Of a stretch of DNA of 64,000 nt, positions 1-9,425 are shown in pieces (the first letter of the stretch is position 1; each line of letters starts with the position of its first letter). This stretch comes from Saccharopolyspora kobensis (lineage in GTDB: Bacteria > Actinomycetota > Actinomycetes > Mycobacteriales > Pseudonocardiaceae): positions 469,404-533,403 of the forward strand of contig NZ_FNVB01000003.1 of the NCBI RefSeq assembly GCF_900108315.1, written 5' to 3'. The notes under the pieces are model-generated. The model made no database searches, was not told the DNA's origin, and saw nothing but the letters and a program-made list of their open reading frames with translations. The translations under genes were made by a program, and so were the position numbers.

Positions 1-286
1 TTCCCCGCTCCAGCAGGGCTTGCGCCAGCTCGGCGCCCCGCCCGCCGCCGACCGCGGTGGACACCACGACGCAGGCCGCGTCGACGTCGCCGGGCAGTTG
101 CTCGACCGAGGAGTACAGCGGCACGCCGTGCTCCTCGGCGAGCGCCGCGGACCGGGCGCTGCCGCGGGCCAGGATGCCGGCGAGCTGGAACCGCTCGGGA
201 TCGCGGGCCAGCGCCGAGAGGTAGATCTGTCCGAACCGCGTGCCGCACACGACGACTCGCATCGGGTCCGGGGTCGCACGGGTCAT
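1..286 (-). CDS. Thiazolinyl imide reductase, PchG/Irp3-like (partial, 5' part only)
   Basis: Only the first 95 residues lie in the window; the rest is beyond the left edge. The N-terminus carries a nucleotide-binding strand-loop ending CGTRFGQIYLSAL (residues 14-26), the form seen in the Gfo/Idh-like reductases PchG, Irp3 and YbtU, which reduce a carrier-bound thiazoline to a thiazolidine with NADPH in pyochelin and yersiniabactin synthesis. The ATG at 286 overlaps the stop of the upstream NRPS as ATGA, so the two are translationally coupled. Context with two Cys-cyclising NRPS proteins supports the call. A generic Gfo/Idh oxidoreductase is the alternative but is less likely given this motif and position. 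Confidence 0.82.
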   Translation of the reverse strand, partial: MTRATPDPMRVVVCGTRFGQIYLSALARDPERFQLAGILARGSARSAALAEEHGVPLYSSVEQLPGDVDAACVVVSTAVGGGRGAELAQALLERG

Positions 287-3200
287 CGGCGCTCCAGCGC
301 ACTCGTCGCGATCGCTTCCGCCACCCGGGGCGCGTGCTGCGGGTGGAGGCAGCTGAAGTGGTCGCCCGGGATGTCCACGACCGTCACGTCTCCCAGGCAG
401 ACCTCGCGCCAGAACAGCGCGGTGTCCTCCTGCGGTCCCGGGACGAGGTGAGCGGGCTCGACCGGGCGGAGGAAGGTGACATCGCCCGCGTAGGGCTCCG
501 GCCGGTAGTGCGCCGCCGCCTCGATGAACCGCGTGAACGCTTTGTGCATCAACGCGATTCGCGCACTGCCCCCCTTCCCCGGTGCGGAGTCGGCGAGAGC
601 GCGGTGCAGTTCCGCCCGCCGTTCGGCGGTGTCCTGCTGCCCGAGTTCGCGGAACCGCCGGGCGACCGGTTCCAGCTCGCCCGCCAGCGCGGCGATCGCG
701 CCCGGCGCCAGCGCGTCCGGCGAGCCGGTCAGCGCCGCCGCGACCGCCCGGCCGACCGCCGCTTCGTCGGCGGGCCAGCCGAGGGCCGCCGGATCGGCGC
801 CCATCGTCCGCGCGAAGGCGTAGTCGACCACGAGTTCGTCCTGCAGCAGGTGCGGAATCCGGTGGCCCGACACGATGGTCAGGCCGCGCACCACCGCGTT
901 CGCCTCGCTCAGCGCGCGGGCGAGTTCCAGCGCGATGGGACCGCCGAGGCAGTAGCCGATGATCTCGACCTCGTCGAAGCCGGCGGCCAGCACCTCGCGC
1001 GCGTAACCGGCGGCCAGCTCCTCCAAACCGACCGGTGCGGCGGAGTCGGGGGCGGGCAGGACCAGGCCGAAAAGCGGTGGCCCGGCCGCGAGTTCACCGA
1101 TCAGCGCCTGCTGCTCCGCCAGGGTTCCCGTGCCCCCGTGCACGAGCAGCCGCACCGGCCCCTGGCCCGAACCGCCGAGCTGGACCAGTGCCGACGTCGG
1201 GCCCGCGAGGGACTCCGGTGCCGGGGTGGCCTCCGACTCCAGCCACTTGCCCAGCCCCGCGACCGTTTGGGTGTCCAGCAGCGCGCGCAGCAGCACGTCG
1301 AAGGTGACCGGTGCGGCCTCGGGGATGCGTTCGCGCACCTGCCCGACGAACTGCGCCGCCAGCAGCGAGTTCCCACCGGCGTCGAAGAAGCCCTGGTCGC
1401 GGCTCGGGAGCCGGCCGCCGAGCACCTCCGCCCACAGTTCGGCGATCCGCTGTTCGACGCCGGGCCGCGGCGGCTCGGCGCGCTCCGGCGGCGGCGCGCT
1501 GGGCACCGACGTCGACTCCAGGAGCCGCTTGCGGTCGACCTTCCCGTTCGGCGTCAGCGGCAGCGCGTCGACGATCCGCACCCGGGCCGGGACCATGTGC
1601 CCCGGAAGCCGGTCGGCGACCCACCCGATGAGCTCCCCGGCGGTGACCTCCCCGGAGTGCTGGGCCGGGATCACGAAGGCGATCAGGGCCTGCTCGAAGG
1701 CAGCGCCGCCCGCGGCCAGCACCACGCACGTGCCCACCGCCGGGTGGTCGCCGAGCACCGACTCGATCTCACCGAGTTCGACCCGGTGCCCGCGGATCTT
1801 GATCTGCTGGTCCGCGCGGCCGAGGAACTCGATCTCGCCGGTCGGCAGGTAGCGACCCAGGTCGCCGGTGCGGTAGAGCCGCTCCCCCGTCGCCGGGTGC
1901 CGGATGAAGCGCTCGCCGGTCCGCTCCGGATCGTTGAGGTAGCCGGTCGCCAGTCCGGTGCCCGCGATGTACAGCTCGCCGACGACCAGATCGGGCCGGT
2001 CGCGCAGGGCGGAGTCGAGCACGTGGAAGCGCTGGTTCGCCAGCGGCACCCCGTACGGGATGCTGCGCCAGTGCGGTTCGACGGTCTCGATGCGGTGGTA
2101 GTTCGACCAGATCGACGCCTCCGTCGCCCCGCCCAGGCTGACCAGCTCGGCGGCGGGCACGTGCCGCCCGGCGTGGTCGGGCAGCGACAGCGGGATCCAG
2201 TCGCCGGAGAGCAGGGCCAACCGCAGGTCGGCGAGTTCGGTCGGTTCGGTGTCCAGGTAGTGCATCAGCATCTGCAGCTGCGCGGGCACCGAGTTCCACA
2301 GCGTCACGCCGTGCTCGGCCACCATCTCCGCCCAGTGCGAGGGGTCGCCGCGGCGGGTGGGGTCCGGGAGCACCAGGGTGGCGCCGAGGGCAGGCGGGCC
2401 GAACAGGTCGTAGACCGACAGGTCGAAGCTCAGCGCCGCCAGCCCCAGCACGCGGTCCGAGTCGTTGACGCCGAAGCGCTGGTTGATGTCGTGCACCGTG
2501 TTGGCGGCGGCGTGGTGGCTGATCATCACGCCCTTGGGCACCCCGGTCGATCCCGAGGTGTGCATGACGTAGGCGAGCTCCCCGGGATCCACCTGCCGCC
2601 CGGCGGGGATCTCGGCGACCGGAACCGGCGGCACACCGGCCACCTCGACCGCCCGGATGCCGGGCGGAGCGCCGGTCCCGGCATCGGTGACGACCGCGAA
2701 CCGCGCGCCGCTGCCGGTGAGGATCCGGTCCCGGCGAGCTGCGGGCTGACCGAGGTCGACGGGAACGTACACGCCGCCCGCCAGGAGCACGCCGAGCACG
2801 CCGACGGCCTGGTCGCGGCACTTGTCGATCAGGACGCCGACGAAGTCGCCGGGGCGGCACCCCGCTTCCCGCAGCCGCTCGGCCACCCCGGCGGCGCGCC
2901 CGAGCCACTGCCCGTAGGTGAGCGTCCCCGCGGCGTCGACCACCGCGACCCGGTCCGGGTGCTCGCGCGCGTAGGCGACGAGCGGTTCGTGCAGCAGGCA
3001 GTCCGGCTCCGGTGCCTCCGTCGCGTTGACCGCGGCCCGGCGGTCGCGCTGCTCCGCCGGCAACGGCTGCGGGGCCGCGTCCTCCCACGGTTCGTCGTGC
3101 TCGGCCAGCTGGTGCAGGAGGTCCACGAACGCGGCGAACATGTCGTCGACCATCCCGTCCGGGAAGATCCCCTCGCGCACGTCCCAGTTCATGTCCAGGC

Positions 3201-4590
3201 CGCCGAACTGGTCGCCCACCTGGCAGTCGATCCACACCTGCGGCGTCTGGCTGATGCCGTACGCCGGTCGCGTCTTGCGCCCCGCCGCGGACACCTCGGT
3301 GCCGCCGACGCCGATGCTGCCGGTGAACACCACGGGCAGCATCGCCGCGGCCTCGCGCCCGCGGCGCCGGGACACCTCGCGCAGCACCTCCACACCGCTG
3401 AACAACCGGTGATCGAGGTCGTCGAAGACGCGCTCGCCCAGCGCGCGGGCGCGTTCGACGAAGTTCGCCCGCTGCTCGAAGTCGACCGCCAGCACGCTCA
3501 GCGAGGTGAAGTCGCCGAGCAGCCGGTCGACGTGCGGGTGCAGGGGCATCCGGTTGAGGACCGGCAGCCCCAGGCAGAACCGCTCGGTTCCGCTCCAGCG
3601 CGCGATCGTCTCCGCGTACGCCGAGAGCACCGCGTTGGCCGGGGTGATGCCGCGTTCGGCGGCTCGCGCCTTCAACGCCTGCCACACGCGGTCGTGCACC
3701 GTCGTCGTCAGGCGGCGGAAGCGCGGTGGGGCCGTGGCCGGGTCGTGGTCGTCGCGCAGCGGCAGCGCGGGTGCACCGGGCAGCTCGTCGATGCGCTGCC
3801 ACCAGTACTCGCGATCGCGCGCGTACTGCTCGGTGTCGCGCAACCGGCGTTCGGCGAGCACGTAGTCCCGGAAAGTGGCGTCCACCTCGGGGAGATCGCA
3901 GTCGGGCTGCTGGTAGCGGCGGTCCAGTTCGGACAGCACGCGCTGCATGCTGAGCCAGTCCAGCGCCATGAAGTCCACCGACACGTGCAGCACGCTGCGC
4001 TCGGGGAGCAGGGTCAGGCGCAGCTCGTACATCGGTCGCTCGCCGGCGGGGTGCACCTGGTGGGACATCGCATCCCGCACGCCGGAGATCGCCTCGTCGA
4101 CCGCATCACCGGATGCCGTGCGGAGGTCGGTGAACTCGATGCGGGTGTCCGGCAGCTCCGGCAGCACGCGCTGGGTGCCGTCCGGGCGGATGACCGTCCG
4201 CAGCGTGCCGTGGCGCCGCACCAGGCCGTCCCACGCCTGCTGCAACCGGGCCGGGTCGAGGTCGGCCGGGTACTCCAGCTCCTCGTAGAGGTGGCAGGAA
4301 ACGCCGCCGTAGTCGAAGGCCGAGTTGCGGCCGAACAGGTACGCAGACTGGATGTCGGTGAGCGGGAAGGGTTCCGCCGCCGCCTCCGGATCGGCCTGCC
4401 ACACCGCGCCCGGTCCTTCGGCAGCGGTGTCGGCCATGGTGGCCAGCAGTTCCGCCTTGCAGCTGCGCAGCGCCGCGAGCCGGTGGTCGGTCATCGCGCC
4501 TCGGGGAGCGCGGAACCGCAGCTGCTGGTCCTCGCGCCACAACCGGATGCCGGCGCCGGCGAATTCTTCGAGCAGTTCCCGGGCGTTCAC
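283..4590 (-). CDS. NRPS, docking-Cy-A(Cys)-PCP-TE, PchF-like terminal module
   Basis: This 1435-residue synthetase adds the second cysteine-derived ring and releases the product. In order: a TubC_N-like docking helix region (about 5-50); a heterocyclization domain (about 70-500) with the Cy signature D-x4-D-x2-S as DFMALDWLS near 205; an A domain (about 530-1020) whose pocket residues read by eye as DLYNLSLIWK, the classic cysteine code of PchE/PchF-type enzymes; a PCP with GGNSL near 1075; and a thioesterase (about 1180-1435). The TE elbow is GYCLGG, so Cys near 1214 replaces the usual Ser; its His is in GDHFS. There is no methyltransferase insert between A8 and A10, unlike PchF. The GTG start at 4590 overlaps the upstream stop as GTGA. 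Confidence 0.9.
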   Translation of the reverse strand: MNARELLEEFAGAGIRLWREDQQLRFRAPRGAMTDHRLAALRSCKAELLATMADTAAEGPGAVWQADPEAAAEPFPLTDIQSAYLFGRNSAFDYGGVSCHLYEELEYPADLDPARLQQAWDGLVRRHGTLRTVIRPDGTQRVLPELPDTRIEFTDLRTASGDAVDEAISGVRDAMSHQVHPAGERPMYELRLTLLPERSVLHVSVDFMALDWLSMQRVLSELDRRYQQPDCDLPEVDATFRDYVLAERRLRDTEQYARDREYWWQRIDELPGAPALPLRDDHDPATAPPRFRRLTTTVHDRVWQALKARAAERGITPANAVLSAYAETIARWSGTERFCLGLPVLNRMPLHPHVDRLLGDFTSLSVLAVDFEQRANFVERARALGERVFDDLDHRLFSGVEVLREVSRRRGREAAAMLPVVFTGSIGVGGTEVSAAGRKTRPAYGISQTPQVWIDCQVGDQFGGLDMNWDVREGIFPDGMVDDMFAAFVDLLHQLAEHDEPWEDAAPQPLPAEQRDRRAAVNATEAPEPDCLLHEPLVAYAREHPDRVAVVDAAGTLTYGQWLGRAAGVAERLREAGCRPGDFVGVLIDKCRDQAVGVLGVLLAGGVYVPVDLGQPAARRDRILTGSGARFAVVTDAGTGAPPGIRAVEVAGVPPVPVAEIPAGRQVDPGELAYVMHTSGSTGVPKGVMISHHAAANTVHDINQRFGVNDSDRVLGLAALSFDLSVYDLFGPPALGATLVLPDPTRRGDPSHWAEMVAEHGVTLWNSVPAQLQMLMHYLDTEPTELADLRLALLSGDWIPLSLPDHAGRHVPAAELVSLGGATEASIWSNYHRIETVEPHWRSIPYGVPLANQRFHVLDSALRDRPDLVVGELYIAGTGLATGYLNDPERTGERFIRHPATGERLYRTGDLGRYLPTGEIEFLGRADQQIKIRGHRVELGEIESVLGDHPAVGTCVVLAAGGAAFEQALIAFVIPAQHSGEVTAGELIGWVADRLPGHMVPARVRIVDALPLTPNGKVDRKRLLESTSVPSAPPPERAEPPRPGVEQRIAELWAEVLGGRLPSRDQGFFDAGGNSLLAAQFVGQVRERIPEAAPVTFDVLLRALLDTQTVAGLGKWLESEATPAPESLAGPTSALVQLGGSGQGPVRLLVHGGTGTLAEQQALIGELAAGPPLFGLVLPAPDSAAPVGLEELAAGYAREVLAAGFDEVEIIGYCLGGPIALELARALSEANAVVRGLTIVSGHRIPHLLQDELVVDYAFARTMGADPAALGWPADEAAVGRAVAAALTGSPDALAPGAIAALAGELEPVARRFRELGQQDTAERRAELHRALADSAPGKGGSARIALMHKAFTRFIEAAAHYRPEPYAGDVTFLRPVEPAHLVPGPQEDTALFWREVCLGDVTVVDIPGDHFSCLHPQHAPRVAEAIATSALERR

Positions 4591-7500
4591 ACCGCACCTT
4601 CCTCGAAGTCGTCGCCGCCGGTGGTGTCGAGCTGGTCGATCAGCGCGCCCAGACCGGCGACGGTCGGCGCCCGCATCACCTCGCGCATGGGCAGTTCGAC
4701 GGCCCGGACGGCGCGCACCTCGGCGATGAAGCGGGTGGCGAGCAGGCTGTCCCCGCCGAGCCGGAAGAAGTTCTCGTCGCGGCCGACCGAGTCAATCCCG
4801 AGCAGCTTCGCCCACCGCTCGGCGACGAACACCTCGGTGGCGCCCTGCGGCGGGTCGCCGACGTCCCGCGGCCGGTCGGCGGACTGCTCCAGCGCCGCCC
4901 TGATCCGGTTGCGGTCGACCTTCCCGTTGGCGCTGAGCGGCAGCGCGGGCAGCACGGCCAGGTGTCCCGGAACCATGTGCTCCGGCAGGTGTTCGGCCGC
5001 CCAGGCGCGCAGCTCGTCCGCGTCGATCCCCCGGGCCTGCGGGGGCCGGTCGGCGGCGAGCAGGATCTCGCCGGTGTCCTCGGCGCGCAGCACGCGGACG
5101 TCGGAGAGCCCTGCGGCGGCGCACGCTCGGATCCACCGCTCCCGGCCGTACAACCAGTCGGTGCTCGGCAGTCCCTCTTCGAACCTGCCCGCACGCGCTT
5201 CCAGCGGCAACGCGGTCACCAGCGCGAGCGGCGTCGGGTACTCGCGTTCGGCGAGGTAGAGGCGGCCGCCGGGGGCCAGCAGCAGTGCCATGGTCGCCAC
5301 CGCCGACTCCGGGTCCGGCATCCGGTGCAGGACGTTGTTCGCCACGACGGCGTCGAACGCGTGGACGTGCCGCGCATCGACGGCAACGGCGTCCAGCACC
5401 GCGGTGCTCGTGGCCCGGCCCTGCTCGCGCAGCAGCGCCTCGGCCTTGGCCAGCACCGGTTTCGAGGAACCGAGCAGCGTGCACTCGACGGAGTCCGAAC
5501 CGAGTTCCGCCAGCAACCGCGCGGTGCCGCGCCCGCTGAGCACGTCCCACTCCGCGAGTGCCGACGGCGCGTCGGCGCGCGCCCGCAGGTCGTGCGCGGC
5601 GGCCGCGAGGTGCTCGCCCGTCACCGGCAGCAGATCGTTGAGCGCCTCCGGAGCCAGCACCGGATCGTCCAGCAGCGCGGTGGCGTCGGCGTCACCGGAC
5701 ACGATCGCCGCGTACAGCGGCCCGGCCCACTCCAGTGCCGTCGCGACGGTCTCCAGCCAGGTTCCGCGGGCGTCCTCGCGCACCTGCTTGAGCCAGGTCG
5801 GGTCCGTGACCTCGGCCCACCTGGAGCCGTGCTGGTACACCGCACCGCCACGGTGCACCAGCACGGAGCGCTGGGTCAGGTGCTGGAGCCAGATGTCCAC
5901 CACCGGACGTTGTTCGGCGCAGACCGACGGGGATTCCCGCTGCTCGACCAGCGGTGCGACGACACCCGCCAGCAGCGCTTCCACCAACCGGTGTTCGAGC
6001 CGGTGCGGATCGGACTCCGCGTCGGCATCCGTTGCCGGCGGCAGGAACGCACCGCTCGGAGCACCGGCAGAAGCAGGTTCTCCGCTGTCCTCGGCCAGGT
6101 TCGCCGGGGCGCGCTCGACCACTCCCGCGGCCACTTCCCTGCGGCCCTCGGTGAGCACGACGGCCACGGCCTGGGCCACCGAGGGATGGCCTTGCAGCGC
6201 GGCTTCGATCTCGCCCAGCTCGACGCGGAACCCGTTGATCTTCACCTGGTGGTCCAGGCGTCCGAGGAACTCGATGTCGCCGTTGGGCCAGTAGCGGCCG
6301 AGGTCACCGGTGCGGTACCAGCGCTCGCCGTCGCGCTGCGGGAAGCGGGCCGCGGTCAGCTCGGGATCGCCCCGGTAGCCGAGCGCGACGCCGGTGCCAC
6401 CGATCCACAGCTCGCCGGGCACCCAGTCCGGGCAGTCCCGGCCGCGGCCGTCCACCACGCGGAACTTCTGGTTGCGCAGGGGTTTTCCGTACGGGATCGA
6501 CCGCCAGCCCTCGGCCACGCCGTCGACCTCGAACGAGTTCGACCAGATCGCGGCCTCGGTGGCGCCGCCCAGCGCGATCAGCCGGCACCGGTCGCCCGAA
6601 GCGCGGGCCAACCGACCGGGCAGGTCCAGGCCGATCCAGTCGCCGGACAGCAGGGCCAGCCGCATCGTGTCCGGCAGCGGTGATTCGTCGGCGGCGGTCA
6701 GCACCATGTCGAGCAGGGCGGGGACGGTGTTCCACGCGGTGACCGAGTGCCGGTGGCACAGCGCCAGCATCTCGGTGGCGTCGCGCCGACCGGACTCCGC
6801 CACCAGGACGGCGGCGCCGCCCACCGCGAGGAATCCGAAGACGTCCCACACCGAGAGGTCGAAGTCCAGCGCGGACACCGCCAGCACCCGGTCGCGCGGT
6901 CCGATGTCGAAGCGCTCGTTGATGTCCTCGACGGTGTTGACCGCGGCGCGGTGGCTGAGCTCCACTCCCTTCGGCAGGCCCGTGGAACCCGATGTGAAGA
7001 TCACGTAGGCGGGGTCGGCGGGATCGGCGGGCACCGGCGCGTCCAGCGGTCGGGCGCGCATCGCCGCGTCGATCGGCAGGATCTCGACACCGGCGTGCTC
7101 CAGGTTCCCGCTGCCGTCGAGCACCACCCGGACGCCGCTGAGTTCGAGGATGCGGGCACGGCGCTCGGCCGGCTGGTCCACGCCGATCGGCACGTACGCC
7201 GCTCCCGCGGCGAGAACGCCGAGCACGGCCGCGATCTGCTCCGCGCTCTTCGGAGCGACCACGGCGACGTAGGAGCCGCGGCCGACACCGCGCTGCGACA
7301 GCGCCCCGGCGATGCTCAGCGCCTGCCGCGCCAGCTCGTCGTGGGCCAGCTCCCCGTCCTCGCCCCACAGCAGGGCGGGCTGCCCGCACCGGTCACCGGC
7401 GTTGTCGAAGAACGCCGTGTGCAGGAGGTTCGCGGTGATCTCGCGGGTCGTCGAGTTGACCTCATCGCGCCGCTCCCGCTGCTCGGCGGGCAGCGGGATC

Positions 7501-9128
7501 TCCGGGAAGGAGTTCGTCCACTCACCGGCCAGCAGACCGCGGACCAGCGTCTCGTAGGCCGACATCATCGCGTCCAGCACGCCGTCCGCGAAGAGCTCCT
7601 CCACCGCGTCCCACACCAACCGCACCCGGCCGCCGGGCGTGCGGTAGATCTGGTGGTCGAGCCAGATCTGCGGGGTCTGCGAGATCATCCAGGACGCGTC
7701 GCCGAACTTGGTCGCGAACTCGTCCGGGATCAGCGGAGCGGACAGGTCGTAGGAGAACACGACCGGCGCCGTGCGGGGCGAGTCCAGGTCGGTGCGGACG
7801 AAGTCGCGCAGCACGTCGACGCCGGTGTAGGCGGCGTGCCCGATGTCCTCGTGCATCTGCTTCTGCACTGCGCGCGCGCACTCCGCGAAGTCGGCCCCGG
7901 ACAGATCGACGTCGAGCAGCACCAGACCGCTGAAGTCGCCCACGATCCGGTCGATCTCGGGGTGCGCGTCGAGGTCGCGGTCGAACAGCGGGAGGCTGAG
8001 CAGGAAGCGCTCGTCGCCGCTCCACCGGCTCAGCACCATCGCGTAGGCGGTGGCCAGCAGGACCGCCGGGGTCACGCCCGCTTCGCCGGCCCGCCGCTCC
8101 AGGGCGGGCCACTCCTCGGCGGTGAACTCGAAGTACCGGCGGACGAACTTCGGCGCGGCGACCGATTCGGGTGCGACCGCCAGCGGCAGCTTCGGCCCGC
8201 CGGGCAGCGAAGCCAATCGCTGCTGCCAGTACGGGCGCGCCCGTTCTCGCTCGGCGCGGCGGATTTCGGCCTGGTCCTCCAGGTAGCGGCCGAAGGTGTA
8301 GCCGATGTCGTCGAGGCTCTCGGGATCGTCGTAGAGGGCGCACAGGTCGAGCAGGATCAACCGGAAGCTGGCCAGGTCGGCGGCCAGCAGGTCGATGTTG
8401 AAGTGCAGCCGGTCCACGGCGCCGGGCAGCCGGGTCAGCTGGACGTCGACGACCTCGCCCCGGGCGACGTCCAGGATGCGGTGCGACAGCCGGTCGCGGA
8501 GGGCGAGAGCCGCTGCCCGCGCCTCCTCCTCCGCGCGGTCGCGGAAGTCGTGGACCGTCAGCCCCGGCCACGGGGATTCCGGCAGGATCCGGTGGGTGGC
8601 GTCCTCGGCGAACCGCGCCCGCAGCATCGGATGGCGTTGGATCAGCGCGGCGACGGCGCGCTCGAGGCGCTCCGGGTCCAGTTCCGCAACGTCGAACTCG
8701 ATGTAGTTGTGGCAGCCGATGCCACCGAGCGACTGGTCCGCGTCCCGACCGATCAGGTAGGCCTGCTGCACCGCGGTGAGCGGGTAGGCCCGGTCCGGCC
8801 GGTCGTGGTCGCGGGCCGCGGGAGTCCGCGGTTGCGGCTTCGGCGGTACGACCTCGGCCGAGGGCACCAGCTGCGCCCACGCCGACAGCCGCGGGTCGTC
8901 GGACAGCTGCGCGAACGTGACGTCGACGCCGGCGCCCTTGAGCCGGGTCGCCAGCCGCATCAGGTCCATCGACTGCAGACCGAGTTCGAAGACGTTGCAG
9001 TCGTCGTCGGCCGCGGTCAACTCGACGCCCAGGGCTTCGGACACCGCGCGGCGCAGGGATGCCAGGTCCAGCCCGTCGTTCGCGGTGACGAGAACGCCCG
9101 CACTGCGGTCAACATTCTCCGATAACAA
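4587..9128 (-). CDS. NRPS, ArCP-Cy-A(Cys)-[MT-like]-PCP, PchE-like
   Basis: This 1513-residue synthetase accepts an aryl starter and makes the first thiazoline. It begins with a carrier domain (LGLQSMDLM, Ser near 52) acting as aryl carrier protein. A Cy domain follows (DLLAADLAS near 246), then an A domain (A3 FTSGSTGLPKG near 710) with by-eye code DLWNLSLIWK, one substitution (Y to W) from the cysteine code. About 300 residues (about 1020-1320) are inserted before A10; they resemble a methyltransferase (VVANNVLHRMPD, APGGRLYLAE) but the SAM loop is degenerate (LSGRGTA). In PchE such a domain epimerises the thiazoline. A PCP (GGDSLLATRF near 1457) ends the chain. The only in-frame start near the family N-terminus is TTG at 9128, with a weak GGA-rich leader. 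Confidence 0.9.
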   Translation of the reverse strand: MLSENVDRSAGVLVTANDGLDLASLRRAVSEALGVELTAADDDCNVFELGLQSMDLMRLATRLKGAGVDVTFAQLSDDPRLSAWAQLVPSAEVVPPKPQPRTPAARDHDRPDRAYPLTAVQQAYLIGRDADQSLGGIGCHNYIEFDVAELDPERLERAVAALIQRHPMLRARFAEDATHRILPESPWPGLTVHDFRDRAEEEARAAALALRDRLSHRILDVARGEVVDVQLTRLPGAVDRLHFNIDLLAADLASFRLILLDLCALYDDPESLDDIGYTFGRYLEDQAEIRRAERERARPYWQQRLASLPGGPKLPLAVAPESVAAPKFVRRYFEFTAEEWPALERRAGEAGVTPAVLLATAYAMVLSRWSGDERFLLSLPLFDRDLDAHPEIDRIVGDFSGLVLLDVDLSGADFAECARAVQKQMHEDIGHAAYTGVDVLRDFVRTDLDSPRTAPVVFSYDLSAPLIPDEFATKFGDASWMISQTPQIWLDHQIYRTPGGRVRLVWDAVEELFADGVLDAMMSAYETLVRGLLAGEWTNSFPEIPLPAEQRERRDEVNSTTREITANLLHTAFFDNAGDRCGQPALLWGEDGELAHDELARQALSIAGALSQRGVGRGSYVAVVAPKSAEQIAAVLGVLAAGAAYVPIGVDQPAERRARILELSGVRVVLDGSGNLEHAGVEILPIDAAMRARPLDAPVPADPADPAYVIFTSGSTGLPKGVELSHRAAVNTVEDINERFDIGPRDRVLAVSALDFDLSVWDVFGFLAVGGAAVLVAESGRRDATEMLALCHRHSVTAWNTVPALLDMVLTAADESPLPDTMRLALLSGDWIGLDLPGRLARASGDRCRLIALGGATEAAIWSNSFEVDGVAEGWRSIPYGKPLRNQKFRVVDGRGRDCPDWVPGELWIGGTGVALGYRGDPELTAARFPQRDGERWYRTGDLGRYWPNGDIEFLGRLDHQVKINGFRVELGEIEAALQGHPSVAQAVAVVLTEGRREVAAGVVERAPANLAEDSGEPASAGAPSGAFLPPATDADAESDPHRLEHRLVEALLAGVVAPLVEQRESPSVCAEQRPVVDIWLQHLTQRSVLVHRGGAVYQHGSRWAEVTDPTWLKQVREDARGTWLETVATALEWAGPLYAAIVSGDADATALLDDPVLAPEALNDLLPVTGEHLAAAAHDLRARADAPSALAEWDVLSGRGTARLLAELGSDSVECTLLGSSKPVLAKAEALLREQGRATSTAVLDAVAVDARHVHAFDAVVANNVLHRMPDPESAVATMALLLAPGGRLYLAEREYPTPLALVTALPLEARAGRFEEGLPSTDWLYGRERWIRACAAAGLSDVRVLRAEDTGEILLAADRPPQARGIDADELRAWAAEHLPEHMVPGHLAVLPALPLSANGKVDRNRIRAALEQSADRPRDVGDPPQGATEVFVAERWAKLLGIDSVGRDENFFRLGGDSLLATRFIAEVRAVRAVELPMREVMRAPTVAGLGALIDQLDTTGGDDFEEGAV

Positions 9129-9425
9129 TTTCCAGGCCCCTTTGCACGCAATCGACTACGACCTGGGATGCAGGATTCACCCCGAGAAAACTGCACATCA
9201 TCCCCACAGCGCGGTGCTCGACATTAACAGCCGGATCCTGCACCGGCAATGCGATCGCCGCCCGTCCGGAAAGCACGTGAATACCGCAGAAGGCGCCGTG
9301 AAGATCGCACATCGGTCCATTCCGGAATCATTGCCGAATCCCCGATGGACGACGGCGACTTCCCGATCGCGGTCCGGTGCCGCGACGGGAAATCCGTGCG
9401 GCACCCGGCCCGCGTCGGCAGCGGA
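9129..9425. other. Intergenic region between halogenase and NRPS, AT-richer
   Basis: About 300 bases separate the stop of the halogenase gene from the TTG start of the PchE-like NRPS, both on the minus strand. It is richer in A+T than the flanking genes and holds no open frame with a convincing ribosome site. It may carry a separate promoter for the NRPS-reductase operon. I see no clear palindrome or iron-box-like sequence in it. Confidence 0.5.

Noticed and set aside
334-5259. Very long open frame antisense to the two Cys-activating NRPS genes
   Set aside because: It is a by-product of high-GC codon bias: arginine/proline-rich, no domain, and the opposite strand encodes clear NRPS domains.
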